Origin: JAJISK01 sp046759865 | GTDB taxonomy: Archaea > Thermoplasmatota > Thermoplasmata > RBG-16-68-12 > JAJISG01 | Length of the DNA: 16,028 nucleotides | Direction of reading: 5' to 3' | Assembly: GCA_046759865.1 (NCBI GenBank) | Contig: JBHIDB010000021.1 | Span: 1-16,028 of the forward strand | Part shown: positions 5,136-12,396 of the stretch, in pieces | Position numbering within the stretch: position 1 is the stretch's first letter | How the letters are laid out: every line of letters starts with the position of its first letter | Notes under the pieces: model-generated | The model's database searches: none | What the model was told of the DNA's origin: nothing | The model's input: the letters and a program-made list of their open reading frames with translations, nothing else | Position numbers and translations under genes: made by a program

Positions 5136-8100
5136 ATGATCAAGCAGGCCGAGGAGAGTTATCAGGCCCCGAAGCTCGAAGACCGCGTCCGTGTCCTTTG
5201 GGAGGAACGGGACGCGTACGAGAAAACGAAGACCCACCGTCAGGCGGGCGAGAGGTATTACTTCGTCGACGGCCCGCCGTACACCACCGGCGGTGTCCAC
5301 GTGGGGACCGCACGAAACAAGATCATCAAGGATACGGTGCTGCGCTGGCTCCGGATGCGGGGGTATCACGTCTGGGACCAGCCCGGCTACGACATGCACG
5401 GGCTTCCGATCGAGGTGTTGGTGGAGCGGGCCTTAGGCATCAAGAACAAGCGACAGATCGAGGAGGAGGTTGGGGTTGCCGAGTTCGTCGCACAGTGCCG
5501 CGCGTTCGCGATGGAGCGCCTCCAGCGGCAGACGGCGGAGTTCATACAGATGGGAGTCTGGATGGACTGGGACAATCCCTACATGACGATCACCAACGAT
5601 TACCTCCAGTCGGCATGGTGGACTCTTCGCAAGGCCCACGATGCCGGGCTCCTCGTCCGGGCGAAGCGGTCCCTGGAGTGGTGTCCGCGGTGCGAGACGC
5701 CCGTGGCGGCCAACGAGATCGAATACTGGGACGTGACGGACCCCTCCATCTACGTGGAGTTCCCCGTGGTGGGGAAGGATGAGAGCCTCCTCATCTGGAC
5801 CACGACGCCCTGGACCTTGCCGGCCAACCTGGCGGTGGCAGTGAACCCCGATTTCTCCTACGCCCGGGTCCGCTTTCAGCGCGAGGGCAGAGCAGGAACG
5901 TTTTGGGTGGCGGAGGAGAGCGTCCCGGCAGTGATTGCAGAGGCTGGGATCGAGGACTTTGAAATCCTCTCAACGGCCCGCGGAGAGGAGCTCGTCGGCG
6001 TGGAGTACAGCCATCCCCTCGTCGAGGACGTACCCGCTCAGTCCCGGTTCGAGGGAGATTGGGTCCACCGAGTCCTCGCCTCCGACACGGTGACGAAGGA
6101 GTTCACGGGTCTCGTCCACATCGCCCCCGGCCACGGGCCGGAGGACTTCGAGATCGGCCAACGGCGCGGTTTGGAGATCTTCAGCCCCATCGACGAGGCC
6201 GGTCGGTTCACAGAGGAAGGGGGCAAGTACGCAGGCCTGGCGACAGAAGAGGCCAACGAAGTCATCATAGCGGACCTGGAGGCCCATGGAGCCCTCTTCC
6301 TCCGGGGAGAGATCGTCCACCGTTACGGCCATTGCTGGCGTTGCAACACGCCCATCCTCTACCGGGCAACGGACCAGTGGTTCATCCAAGTCACAAAGGT
6401 AAAGGACCGGATGCTGGCCGAGGTGGAGCGCGTGACCTGGACCCCCGACTGGGCCGGCAGTGCACGCCAGTACGACTGGGTCCAGAACGCGAGGGACTGG
6501 ACCATTTCACGGCAGCGCTACTGGGGCATTCCGATCCCGATTTGGGAGTGTGCCGAGGGGCACCGGAGGGTCGTCGCTTCTGCCGCGGAGTTGCGCGGCG
6601 CGAGTGGGTTTGAGGAGGACATCGACCTCCATCGTCCATGGATTGACGAGGTCACGCTGGTCTGCGAGGAGGATGGTGAGGAGATGCGCCGCGTGCCGGA
6701 CGTGCTGGACGTCTGGTTCGATTCAGGAGTGGCGACTTGGGCGAGTATCGGTTATCCCCAGAAGAAGGAGGTTTTCGAGAAGTGGTGGCCCGCTCCCTGG
6801 ATCGTCGAAGCCCATGACCAGACCCGGGGCTGGTTTTACTCCCAGCTCGGGGCGGGGGTGGTCGCCTTTGACCGTTCCCCCTACGACTCCGTTCTCATGC
6901 ATGGGTGGGTCTGGCCCGCCGAGGGGGAGGCCTTCTCCAAGAGCCGAGGCGACGCCCTGACGCCAGCGGTGGCGGCCGAGGAGTACGGAATGGACGCCCT
7001 TCGGCTCTACAACCTGAAGGCCGCGGCCCCGTGGGACGACTTCGCCTTCCATTGGGAGGAGTTGCGGAACGCACACCGGACGCTGAACATCCTCTGGAAC
7101 GTCCATCGGTTTGCCACCCTGTACATGGGCCTCGACGGCTTCCAGCCCGAGGAGCGATCGAGGCACGATCTCGCGGAGCGCCTCGGATCGGAGGACCGAT
7201 GGATTCTGAGCCGGCTTCAGGGGCTCGTGGAGGCCGTTTCCACCCACCTGAACGCGTATGACCTGCACAGGGCCACCCGCACGCTGGAGGACTTCATCCT
7301 CCGCGACCTTTCCCGCTGGTACGTCCGATTGGTCCGGGATCGAACCTGGGTGGAGGGGGAGAGCCCCGCGAAGACCGCGGCTTACCTGGCTCTCCACGAG
7401 GTCCTCCTCCAGCTCGCCCGTCTCCTCGCTCCCCTCGCTCCCTTTGTGGCCGAGGCCATGTACGAGGATTTGGGCGGTCCTCTCCCCACCGTTCATATGG
7501 AGGACTGGCCAACCCCTGAGGGCGCCCTCCATGATGCCACCCTCGAGGGGCAAATGGGGGCCGTTCGGCTCTTCGTGGAGGAGGTGGGGAAGCTGCGACA
7601 GGTTCGATCCTACAAGCTCCGCTGGCCCGTCGCCCGATGTTCGATCGTCCCCGCGAACGAGGAGGTCTCGACGGCGCTCCGGTCCCTGAGGGAGACCTTC
7701 CTGCAGCAGGCCAACGCGAAGGCCCTCGACGTGACCGAGCCGGGGGCGACCTGGGGCGAAAGGACGTTACAACTCCGTCCCGATAAGGCGGCCATCGGGC
7801 GACGGTACCGCGCCCTCACGCCCGACATCGAAGAGGCCTTGGGCCAGGCGGACCCGGAGGCGGTGGAAGAGGCCGTGTCCCAGGGCTCCCTAGAACTCTC
7901 CATCCGCGGGAAGCCCGTCCAGATCACCGCGGACATGGTGAGCTTCGAGGCAATCCTGGCGGAGGGTCTCGTGGAGGCCCGGACACCGTTCGGGACCCTT
8001 TTCGTCGATTTCCGCCAGACCCCTGCGATTGAGGCCGAGGCCTTCGCCCGAGAGCTCGTACGCCGGGTGCAACAGATGCGCAAGGAGATGGGACTCCAGG

Positions 8101-8297
8101 TCGAGGACCACATTGCGGTGGAGGTTCAGGCCAGCGACCGGCTTGTAGGGTTCTTCGCGGCATGGGAGGCGCATGTCCAATCGGAGACGCGTGCAGGGCG
8201 GTTCACGACGACAGACGATGCACCGAAGGGGGATCACGTAAAGACGTGGGACCTCAACGGAGAACCCGTCGCCGTAGGGCTTCGGAAGCTCAGCTAG
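5136..8297 (+). CDS. ileS: Isoleucyl-tRNA synthetase
   Basis: This 1053-residue class Ia synthetase charges tRNA-Ile with isoleucine. Domains in order: Rossmann fold with GPPYTTG and HVGT (55-58, the HIGH motif in archaeal/eukaryal form) and YDMHGLPIE (about 85-93, typical of IleRS); a CP1 editing domain with WTTTPWTLPAN (about 221-231) and HIAPGHGPEDF (about 328-338); Cys pairs CPRC and CWRC, probably zinc ligands; DVWFDSG; the KMSKS loop; then an anticodon-binding and C-terminal region from about 680 onward. The KMSKS loop is A599-F-S-K-S603, so the first Lys and the Met are lost while the second Lys (602) is kept. The frame is open upstream to 4908, but family members begin near MIKQAEESY, so ATG 5136 is used. 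Its 3' end overlaps the convergent aconitase X/NUDIX gene by 8 bases. Confidence 0.97.
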   Translation: MIKQAEESYQAPKLEDRVRVLWEERDAYEKTKTHRQAGERYYFVDGPPYTTGGVHVGTARNKIIKDTVLRWLRMRGYHVWDQPGYDMHGLPIEVLVERALGIKNKRQIEEEVGVAEFVAQCRAFAMERLQRQTAEFIQMGVWMDWDNPYMTITNDYLQSAWWTLRKAHDAGLLVRAKRSLEWCPRCETPVAANEIEYWDVTDPSIYVEFPVVGKDESLLIWTTTPWTLPANLAVAVNPDFSYARVRFQREGRAGTFWVAEESVPAVIAEAGIEDFEILSTARGEELVGVEYSHPLVEDVPAQSRFEGDWVHRVLASDTVTKEFTGLVHIAPGHGPEDFEIGQRRGLEIFSPIDEAGRFTEEGGKYAGLATEEANEVIIADLEAHGALFLRGEIVHRYGHCWRCNTPILYRATDQWFIQVTKVKDRMLAEVERVTWTPDWAGSARQYDWVQNARDWTISRQRYWGIPIPIWECAEGHRRVVASAAELRGASGFEEDIDLHRPWIDEVTLVCEEDGEEMRRVPDVLDVWFDSGVATWASIGYPQKKEVFEKWWPAPWIVEAHDQTRGWFYSQLGAGVVAFDRSPYDSVLMHGWVWPAEGEAFSKSRGDALTPAVAAEEYGMDALRLYNLKAAAPWDDFAFHWEELRNAHRTLNILWNVHRFATLYMGLDGFQPEERSRHDLAERLGSEDRWILSRLQGLVEAVSTHLNAYDLHRATRTLEDFILRDLSRWYVRLVRDRTWVEGESPAKTAAYLALHEVLLQLARLLAPLAPFVAEAMYEDLGGPLPTVHMEDWPTPEGALHDATLEGQMGAVRLFVEEVGKLRQVRSYKLRWPVARCSIVPANEEVSTALRSLRETFLQQANAKALDVTEPGATWGERTLQLRPDKAAIGRRYRALTPDIEEALGQADPEAVEEAVSQGSLELSIRGKPVQITADMVSFEAILAEGLVEARTPFGTLFVDFRQTPAIEAEAFARELVRRVQQMRKEMGLQVEDHIAVEVQASDRLVGFFAAWEAHVQSETRAGRFTTTDDAPKGDHVKTWDLNGEPVAVGLRKLS

Positions 8298-9087
8298 TGT
8301 TCTCCAGGGCACTACGAAGGACCGCGTGCAGCTTGGGAACGGTCCGGTACGTCCCGAGGGCCTCGGGCGCAACCCATTCGAAGGCATCGTGTTCCCAATC
8401 GAGGGTTACCTTCTCCGTTGCAACGTCGAAGAGGAAGGGGTGGACGGCCCAGACCGTATCGGGCTCCCGACCCCTCGCCAACACGACCTGTCCCTTCCCT
8501 TGCAGATCGGCCTGGCGAACCCCGGTCTCCTCGAGGATCTCAGCCCGCGCCCGTTCCTCCGGCACTTCGTCGCCTTCGAGATACCCGGATACGCCGGCCC
8601 AGTAGCCCTGAAAGCTTCCCACCTCCGCGCTCCGCTGAAGGAGGAGGAGGCGATCGTTGCGGCGCAAGAAGGACGTAACCACATCGCGGCGCCGCACATT
8701 CTCCAATTCGACGTAGCCCTCGGACGCGTTAACGAAGGCCGTGTCGCCCGTCTGGAAGAGGTCGACCTGAACCCGGTCGACGGTTGGAATTTCCGAGAGA
8801 ATGGCCCCCGTGGCCACAACTGCCTCCGCCTCCCCGGCTACGAGGGCGGCGGGTGCCCGGTCCAAGGACTTGAGACCGTAGAGTACGTAGGAACCCGCGG
8901 TGCTCCCCTTCCCGCGAGGAAAGACCAGGATGCGGTCGTGAACGCTCTCGCCTTGCAAGCCCGTGGCGGTATCCAAGATTTCGCCCGTCTCGCGATCGAC
9001 CCCGCCGAGAAGGGAAATGGGGGTCGAGGAGGCCAGGGTCCGGCCACGGGCCTCTCCCCCTTGAATCCGCCGTGCAGGCAGCCTCAC
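8290..9087 (-). CDS. Aconitase X small subunit fused to a NUDIX domain
   Basis: The 265-residue protein is a two-domain fusion. Residues 1 to about 108 are the aconitase X swivel domain (DUF126) with LLGGVDRETG (27-36) and PRGKGSTAGSYVLY (57-70). Paired with the upstream large subunit this forms phosphomevalonate dehydratase, which turns mevalonate 5-phosphate into trans-anhydromevalonate 5-phosphate in the archaeal mevalonate pathway. Residues about 130-265 are a NUDIX domain: G168-x5-E174-x7-A182-E183-I-L-E186-E187-T-G189, with the metal-binding glutamates kept and Ala in place of the usual Arg. WAGVSGYLEGDE and LDWEHDAFEWV mark a NUDIX group also found alone or fused elsewhere. Start: GTG at 9087 overlaps the large-subunit TGA (GTGA) and follows GGAGG. 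The frame is uninterrupted, so the fusion is not a frameshift. The NUDIX substrate is unknown; a phosphorylated isoprenoid intermediate is only a guess. Confidence 0.92.
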   Translation of the reverse strand: MRLPARRIQGGEARGRTLASSTPISLLGGVDRETGEILDTATGLQGESVHDRILVFPRGKGSTAGSYVLYGLKSLDRAPAALVAGEAEAVVATGAILSEIPTVDRVQVDLFQTGDTAFVNASEGYVELENVRRRDVVTSFLRRNDRLLLLQRSAEVGSFQGYWAGVSGYLEGDEVPEERARAEILEETGVRQADLQGKGQVVLARGREPDTVWAVHPFLFDVATEKVTLDWEHDAFEWVAPEALGTYRTVPKLHAVLRSALENTS

Positions 9088-10244
9088 GTTCCTCCCCCCA
9101 GCAAATCCTTCGCGTCGCTCAGATAGACGCGTTGTCGGCAGAGCCTCGGAAGGTAGACCGCCGCCTTGGCCGACGGCGTCCCCACCTCGCCATCCTCCGG
9201 CCAGGGCATGACCTCCGCACAGGTGTCCGACCAAACGCGACCGCCGTGCCGCTCGATTCGTCCCACCGCGTCTCTGGCGTCGCGGGCGGTGGCGCGGCTC
9301 GTAAAGACCCATACTGGGACCTCGGGTCGATGCACCTCCATGAGTTCGGCAATCGCTTCGAGTTCTCCCGCCGAGAGCTGCGGGCATCCAAAGGCGATGC
9401 ACCCATACGTGTCCGCGGTCAGGAGTTCCTCCCGCGCCGCCGAGAGTTCATCCTGGGTCACCCGAACCTCCGGCTTGCCCTCCACCTCCGCCTTCCGCCA
9501 CTCAGGCGTGACGTCCTTGGCATGGAACATGTCGACGTCGCTGCTCGTGGCAAGAGCGGCACCGAAAGCCTTCCACTCGTCTTCGGAACCCTTGGGACCT
9601 TGGAGGAAGGGCACCCCGCTTCCAAGCTCCCGGCCGAGGTGGTGACCTAACAGCGAGTACTCGTACCCATGGAGGTCTGCCTCGACCTCGACACGGACGG
9701 TCGCCGTCCGATGGGCAGACAGGTGAAGTCCGTATTCCGGGGTCAGGCCCGTGATGGCGGACGCCAACGCGGCGGGCCCACCTTCGCGATTCGTGCGGGC
9801 GCCCAGCATGGAGTTGGCGAACACCACCGCAGAGGACTCGGCCCACGCGATGTGATCCCCGAGGCCCGGGCGGTTCCCGATCTGGTAGGGGATGCAGCTC
9901 CACGTCTCCTCCGCCCCCAGGCGGCGGTAGGCCGCCACGATGAGCGCCTGGCGGTCGGCGAATGCACTCGAAATGCCCATGTCCTTCCAAGACACCGTAT
10001 CCATCCCGAGAGGATTCACCGTTGTGCGGACCCGTACCTTCCCCGTGGACGCGAAATCCTGCAGCAGACCGAGCCCCGCCTCGCCGACCACGGCATAGCT
10101 CGCCCCCGAAACGTGAGCGGACGCCACGGGAATCAGCCGGTCCGCCTCGTAGATCGTGCCCAACGCCACGAGGAGTTCCATGGCCTTTCGCTCGGCGGGG
10201 GTACCCTCCTCGAGAAGGGCTTCCTGCTCACGGGTGAGTTCCGT
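9084..10244 (-). CDS. Aconitase X large subunit (phosphomevalonate dehydratase), ACG start
   Basis: The large catalytic subunit of aconitase X holds the [4Fe-4S] cluster. Counted from ACG, cluster-candidate cysteines are Cys117 (SCIPY), Cys287 (FGCPQLS) and Cys342 (SDTCAEV). Other family marks are PVASAHVSGASY, TTVNPLGMD, GDHIAWAESSAV and GARTNREGG. Together with the small subunit it dehydrates mevalonate 5-phosphate; the decarboxylase and isopentenyl phosphate kinase that follow in this pathway are not in the window. The first ATG (10181) would cut off a conserved helix. In frame upstream, ELTREQEALLEEGTPAERKA reads like the family N-terminus, and no ATG, GTG or TTG exists between the preceding gene's stop and this segment. 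The ACG at 10244-10242 sits 7 bases after GGAGGGGG, giving 386 residues. If ACG is not used, translation would start at 10181 (365 residues). Confidence 0.93.
   Translation of the reverse strand, partial: TELTREQEALLEEGTPAERKAMELLVALGTIYEADRLIPVASAHVSGASYAVVGEAGLGLLQDFASTGKVRVRTTVNPLGMDTVSWKDMGISSAFADRQALIVAAYRRLGAEETWSCIPYQIGNRPGLGDHIAWAESSAVVFANSMLGARTNREGGPAALASAITGLTPEYGLHLSAHRTATVRVEVEADLHGYEYSLLGHHLGRELGSGVPFLQGPKGSEDEWKAFGAALATSSDVDMFHAKDVTPEWRKAEVEGKPEVRVTQDELSAAREELLTADTYGCIAFGCPQLSAGELEAIAELMEVHRPEVPVWVFTSRATARDARDAVGRIERHGGRVWSDTCAEVMPWPEDGEVGTPSAKAAVYLPRLCRQRVYLSDAKDLLGGGT
9091..9099 (-). promoter_or_regulatory. Shine-Dalgarno of the aconitase X small subunit
   Basis: On the minus strand this reads GGGGGGAGG and ends three bases before the GTG at 9087. 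It lies inside the last codons of the large subunit, so the two subunits are translationally coupled. Confidence 0.6.
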
Positions 10245-10246
10245 GC

Positions 10247-10675
10247 CTAGACCCCCTCCAGATAGGTCCTGGCCAGTTCCAGGGCCCGCTCCCTGCGGGC
10301 TGGATAAGACACGACCTTGCCCTTCACCGACACGACGTCATCATGGCGGACGAGCTTCATACGTCCCCGGTAGGCCTCCTGTTTATCGAACCGAAGAAAG
10401 AGCTGGCCGGTTCCATCGAGACGGCTCTCGAGCTCACTCAGGATGACCTGAAGCTGGTCCTCGGCCTTGACTCGAGCCCAGAAGGCGCGGATCTCCGCGG
10501 AGCGAGACACCGTGGCCGTGAGGATGGAGATGGGATTCCCATGGTGCCCCTCTGCGCGTTGCACGGAAGGTTCCTCCACGCCGCTCACGAAGGCAAACGC
10601 CTGCCTCACCCGTTCTTCCTCCTCCGTCGCGTGAGCGTGGACCCGAAAGTCCAGGCGGCGGAAGGCCGCCGTCAT
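10247..10675 (-). CDS. COG1325 (DUF54) RNA-binding protein
   Basis: The 142-residue protein matches the archaeal COG1325 family, described as a predicted RNA-binding exosome-associated protein. Marks are the EGHHGNPI segment (about residues 42-49), ILTATVSR, EIRAFWARV and LFLRFDKQEAYRG followed by a basic strand and SYPARRERALELAR. It is a small alpha/beta protein with no catalytic motif; RNA binding is inferred from the family. Its ATG overlaps the stop of the UPF0200 gene (ATGA), and its own stop is two bases before the ACG start of the aconitase X large subunit, whose ribosome-binding site lies within its last codons. It therefore sits in the middle of a four-gene operon. Confidence 0.88.
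   Translation of the reverse strand: MTAAFRRLDFRVHAHATEEEERVRQAFAFVSGVEEPSVQRAEGHHGNPISILTATVSRSAEIRAFWARVKAEDQLQVILSELESRLDGTGQLFLRFDKQEAYRGRMKLVRHDDVVSVKGKVVSYPARRERALELARTYLEGV
10252..10259 (-). promoter_or_regulatory. Shine-Dalgarno for the ACG start of aconitase X
   Basis: On the minus strand GGAGGGGG lies 7 bases before ACG at 10244, the same spacing as for the nucleotidyltransferase (2691). It is far from the first ATG (10181), which supports initiation at or near the ACG. Confidence 0.6.
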
Positions 10676-11217
10676 GGGAATACCCGCCCCAAAATCCCCT
10701 CCACCTCGGCCTTGAACGCCTCCAGGTCCCCCTCGTTGACCACCATCTCGTCGGCCAGGGCGATGAGGCCCCCCAACCCCCAGCGGAGTTCCCTGCGATC
10801 CCGGGTCCGGAACGCGGCCTCGGAGTCGATATCATCCTGGCGCGCCCGCTCAGCGATGCGGCGGTACCGGGTCCCCTGGGAGGCGTGGACCGCGACCAAG
10901 ACGACGCCGTCGGTGAAGCGGCGCGTGAAGGCATCCAGCTCTTCCAGGCTTCGCAGCCCATCGATGACGACGCGGCCGGTCTCGATCCGCTCAAGGGTCC
11001 GTTGGGCCCAGATGTCCCTCCCGTGCTTCTCCCGCTCCCGATCCGCCATCCCCCCTACGCCGACGTCCGTGAGGTCGATGCCTCGGCGGGCGGCCTCCGC
11101 TCGGACGACGTCACCCATCCGGATGACGGGAAGGCCCCTCCCGGCGGCGATCTCCAGGAACGCCTCCTTGCCGCTCCCAGGCATCCCCGTGACACACAGG
11201 GCCTTGCCGCCGCCCAT
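10672..11217 (-). CDS. UPF0200 P-loop nucleotide kinase-like protein
   Basis: This 181-residue archaeal P-loop protein has a Walker A GMPGSGK near the N-terminus (about residues 11-17), IRMGDVVRAEAARRG (about 32-46), VVIDGLRSLEEL (about 82-93), VHASQGTRYRRI and a C-terminal LADEMVVNEGDLEAFK. The layout matches UPF0200, a family related to dephospho-CoA and nucleoside monophosphate kinases whose substrate is not established to my knowledge. The frame is open to 11298, but ATG 11217 begins directly at the fold and has a TATA-like box just upstream, so it is preferred. It is first in the operon with COG1325 and both aconitase X subunits, and divergent from pdxS. Confidence 0.88.
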   Translation of the reverse strand: MGGGKALCVTGMPGSGKEAFLEIAAGRGLPVIRMGDVVRAEAARRGIDLTDVGVGGMADREREKHGRDIWAQRTLERIETGRVVIDGLRSLEELDAFTRRFTDGVVLVAVHASQGTRYRRIAERARQDDIDSEAAFRTRDRRELRWGLGGLIALADEMVVNEGDLEAFKAEVEGILGRVFP

Positions 11218-11242
11218 TTCGGCGTCGAACCCGGCCCGTTCT

Positions 11243-11250
11243 GATAACGT
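11243..11250 (-). promoter_or_regulatory. TATA-like box of the UPF0200/aconitase X operon
   Basis: Minus strand ACGTTATC is centred 26-29 bases before ATG 11217, giving an almost leaderless mRNA for the operon's first gene. No Shine-Dalgarno is present there, unlike the internal genes. Confidence 0.45.
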
Positions 11251-11332
11251 TTTGGTCCGCACCGAGGAGGCGGAGGCTCTCTGTTCAATTGGGCGCAATC
11301 GCGACCGTCCCCGGACGGGTCCCAGAAAACGT

Positions 11333-11340
11333 CAAATAAC
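11333..11340 (+). promoter_or_regulatory. pdxS: TATA-like box of pdxS
   Basis: CAAATAAC is the only A/T-rich octamer between the divergent starts in the pdxS orientation. Transcription about 26 bases downstream would leave a leader of about 15 bases, just enough to include GGGGAGA at 11364-11370, a Shine-Dalgarno 6 bases before the ATG at 11377. Confidence 0.45.
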
Positions 11341-11376
11341 CTCCTCGCCTAGTTTGGATCGCTGGGGAGAAGCGTC

Positions 11377-12396
11377 ATGCCGCTGGAACTGTCGCTGGAA
11401 GAGTTGCGGTTTGGGACCGACCTGTTGAAGCGAGGCTTCGCGAAGATGCAGAAAGGCGGCGTCATCATGGACGTTGTCAACGCGGAGCAGGCCGCCATCG
11501 CAGAAGAATCGGGCGCGGTCGCCGTCATGAGCCTGGAGCGAGTCCCCGCTGATATCCGCGAGGCGGGGGGCGTCGCCCGCATGGCCGATCCCCGCAAGAC
11601 TCGGGAGATTCTCGACGCCGTGACGATACCGGTCATGGCCAAGACCCGAATCGGCCACGTGCTGGAGGCCCGCGCCTTGGAGTCCCTCGGGGTCGACATG
11701 GTCGACGAGTCGGAGGTGCTCACCCCGGCGGACCCGTTCTTCCATATCGATAAGCGCGGCTTCACCATCCCCTTCGTCTGCGGGGCCCGCTCCCTCGGCG
11801 AAGCCGTTCGACGAATCTGGGAGGGGGCGGCCATGATCCGGACCAAGGGGGAGGCGGGCACGGGCAACGTCATCGAGGCCGTCCGCCACATGCACTTGTT
11901 GAATCGGGCCATTTCGGAGTTGAAGGTCCTGGACGCCGAGGCCCTCCGGCAGGTTGCGGCCCATTACGCCGAGGGATACGGCCGCCTTCTGGGGGAGGTG
12001 CGGGCATCCCAAGGCCAGGCGAATGCCGTCTCGAAGGACGACGTCGTCTTCGGCGGCGACACGGTGCGCGAGATCGAGGAGGGGGTCCTCGAGGTGATCC
12101 TAGACGTGCGGGGTCGCCAGCGCCTTCCCGTGGTCAACTTCGCCGCCGGCGGTCTGGCCACCCCAGCCGATGCGGCTCTTATGATGCAGATGGGATGCGA
12201 CGGCGTGTTCGTGGGCTCAGGCATCTTCAAGTCCGACAATCCCGCCGAACGCGGGAGGGCCATCGTGGAGGCCACCACGCACTTTGACGACCCCGCACTC
12301 GTGGCGAAGGTCTCCGAGGACCTGGGCGAGGCGATGAGGGGCCTCGACATTACCCAGCTGGCCGCCGAGGAGCGGATGCAGGAGCGGGGCTGGTAA
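11377..12396 (+). CDS. pdxS: Pyridoxal 5'-phosphate synthase PdxS subunit
   Basis: PdxS builds pyridoxal phosphate from ribose 5-phosphate, glyceraldehyde 3-phosphate and ammonia supplied by the PdxT glutaminase. The 339-residue (beta/alpha)8 protein has Asp32 in GGVIMDVVN, the imine-forming Lys89 in PVMAKTRIGH and the second active-site Lys157 in MIRTKGEAGTGN. GGLATPADAALMMQMGCDG and FVGSGIFKSDNP form the phosphate-binding loops near the C-terminus. It is longer than the bacterial enzyme (around 290-300) because of an insertion between about residues 183 and 225, as in other archaeal PdxS proteins. pdxT is not in the window. The start has a Shine-Dalgarno GGGGAGA with 6-base spacing. The gene is divergent from the aconitase X operon and overlaps the convergent NOG1 gene by 47 bases. 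Confidence 0.97.
   Translation: MPLELSLEELRFGTDLLKRGFAKMQKGGVIMDVVNAEQAAIAEESGAVAVMSLERVPADIREAGGVARMADPRKTREILDAVTIPVMAKTRIGHVLEARALESLGVDMVDESEVLTPADPFFHIDKRGFTIPFVCGARSLGEAVRRIWEGAAMIRTKGEAGTGNVIEAVRHMHLLNRAISELKVLDAEALRQVAAHYAEGYGRLLGEVRASQGQANAVSKDDVVFGGDTVREIEEGVLEVILDVRGRQRLPVVNFAAGGLATPADAALMMQMGCDGVFVGSGIFKSDNPAERGRAIVEATTHFDDPALVAKVSEDLGEAMRGLDITQLAAEERMQERGW

Noticed and set aside
6723..7553. Long minus-strand open frame inside ileS
   Set aside because: It is antisense to the well-conserved IleRS catalytic core; long antisense frames are expected in GC-rich coding DNA.
9088..9402. Upstream extension of the aconitase X small-subunit frame
   Set aside because: It would overlap the large subunit by about 300 bases; the GTG at 9087 with the GTGA overlap and GGAGG fits the family N-terminus.
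10343..11428. Long plus-strand open frame of 361 codons opposite UPF0200 and COG1325
   Set aside because: The translation is Arg/Ser/Pro-rich without domains and runs into pdxS in another frame; the minus-strand genes match known families.
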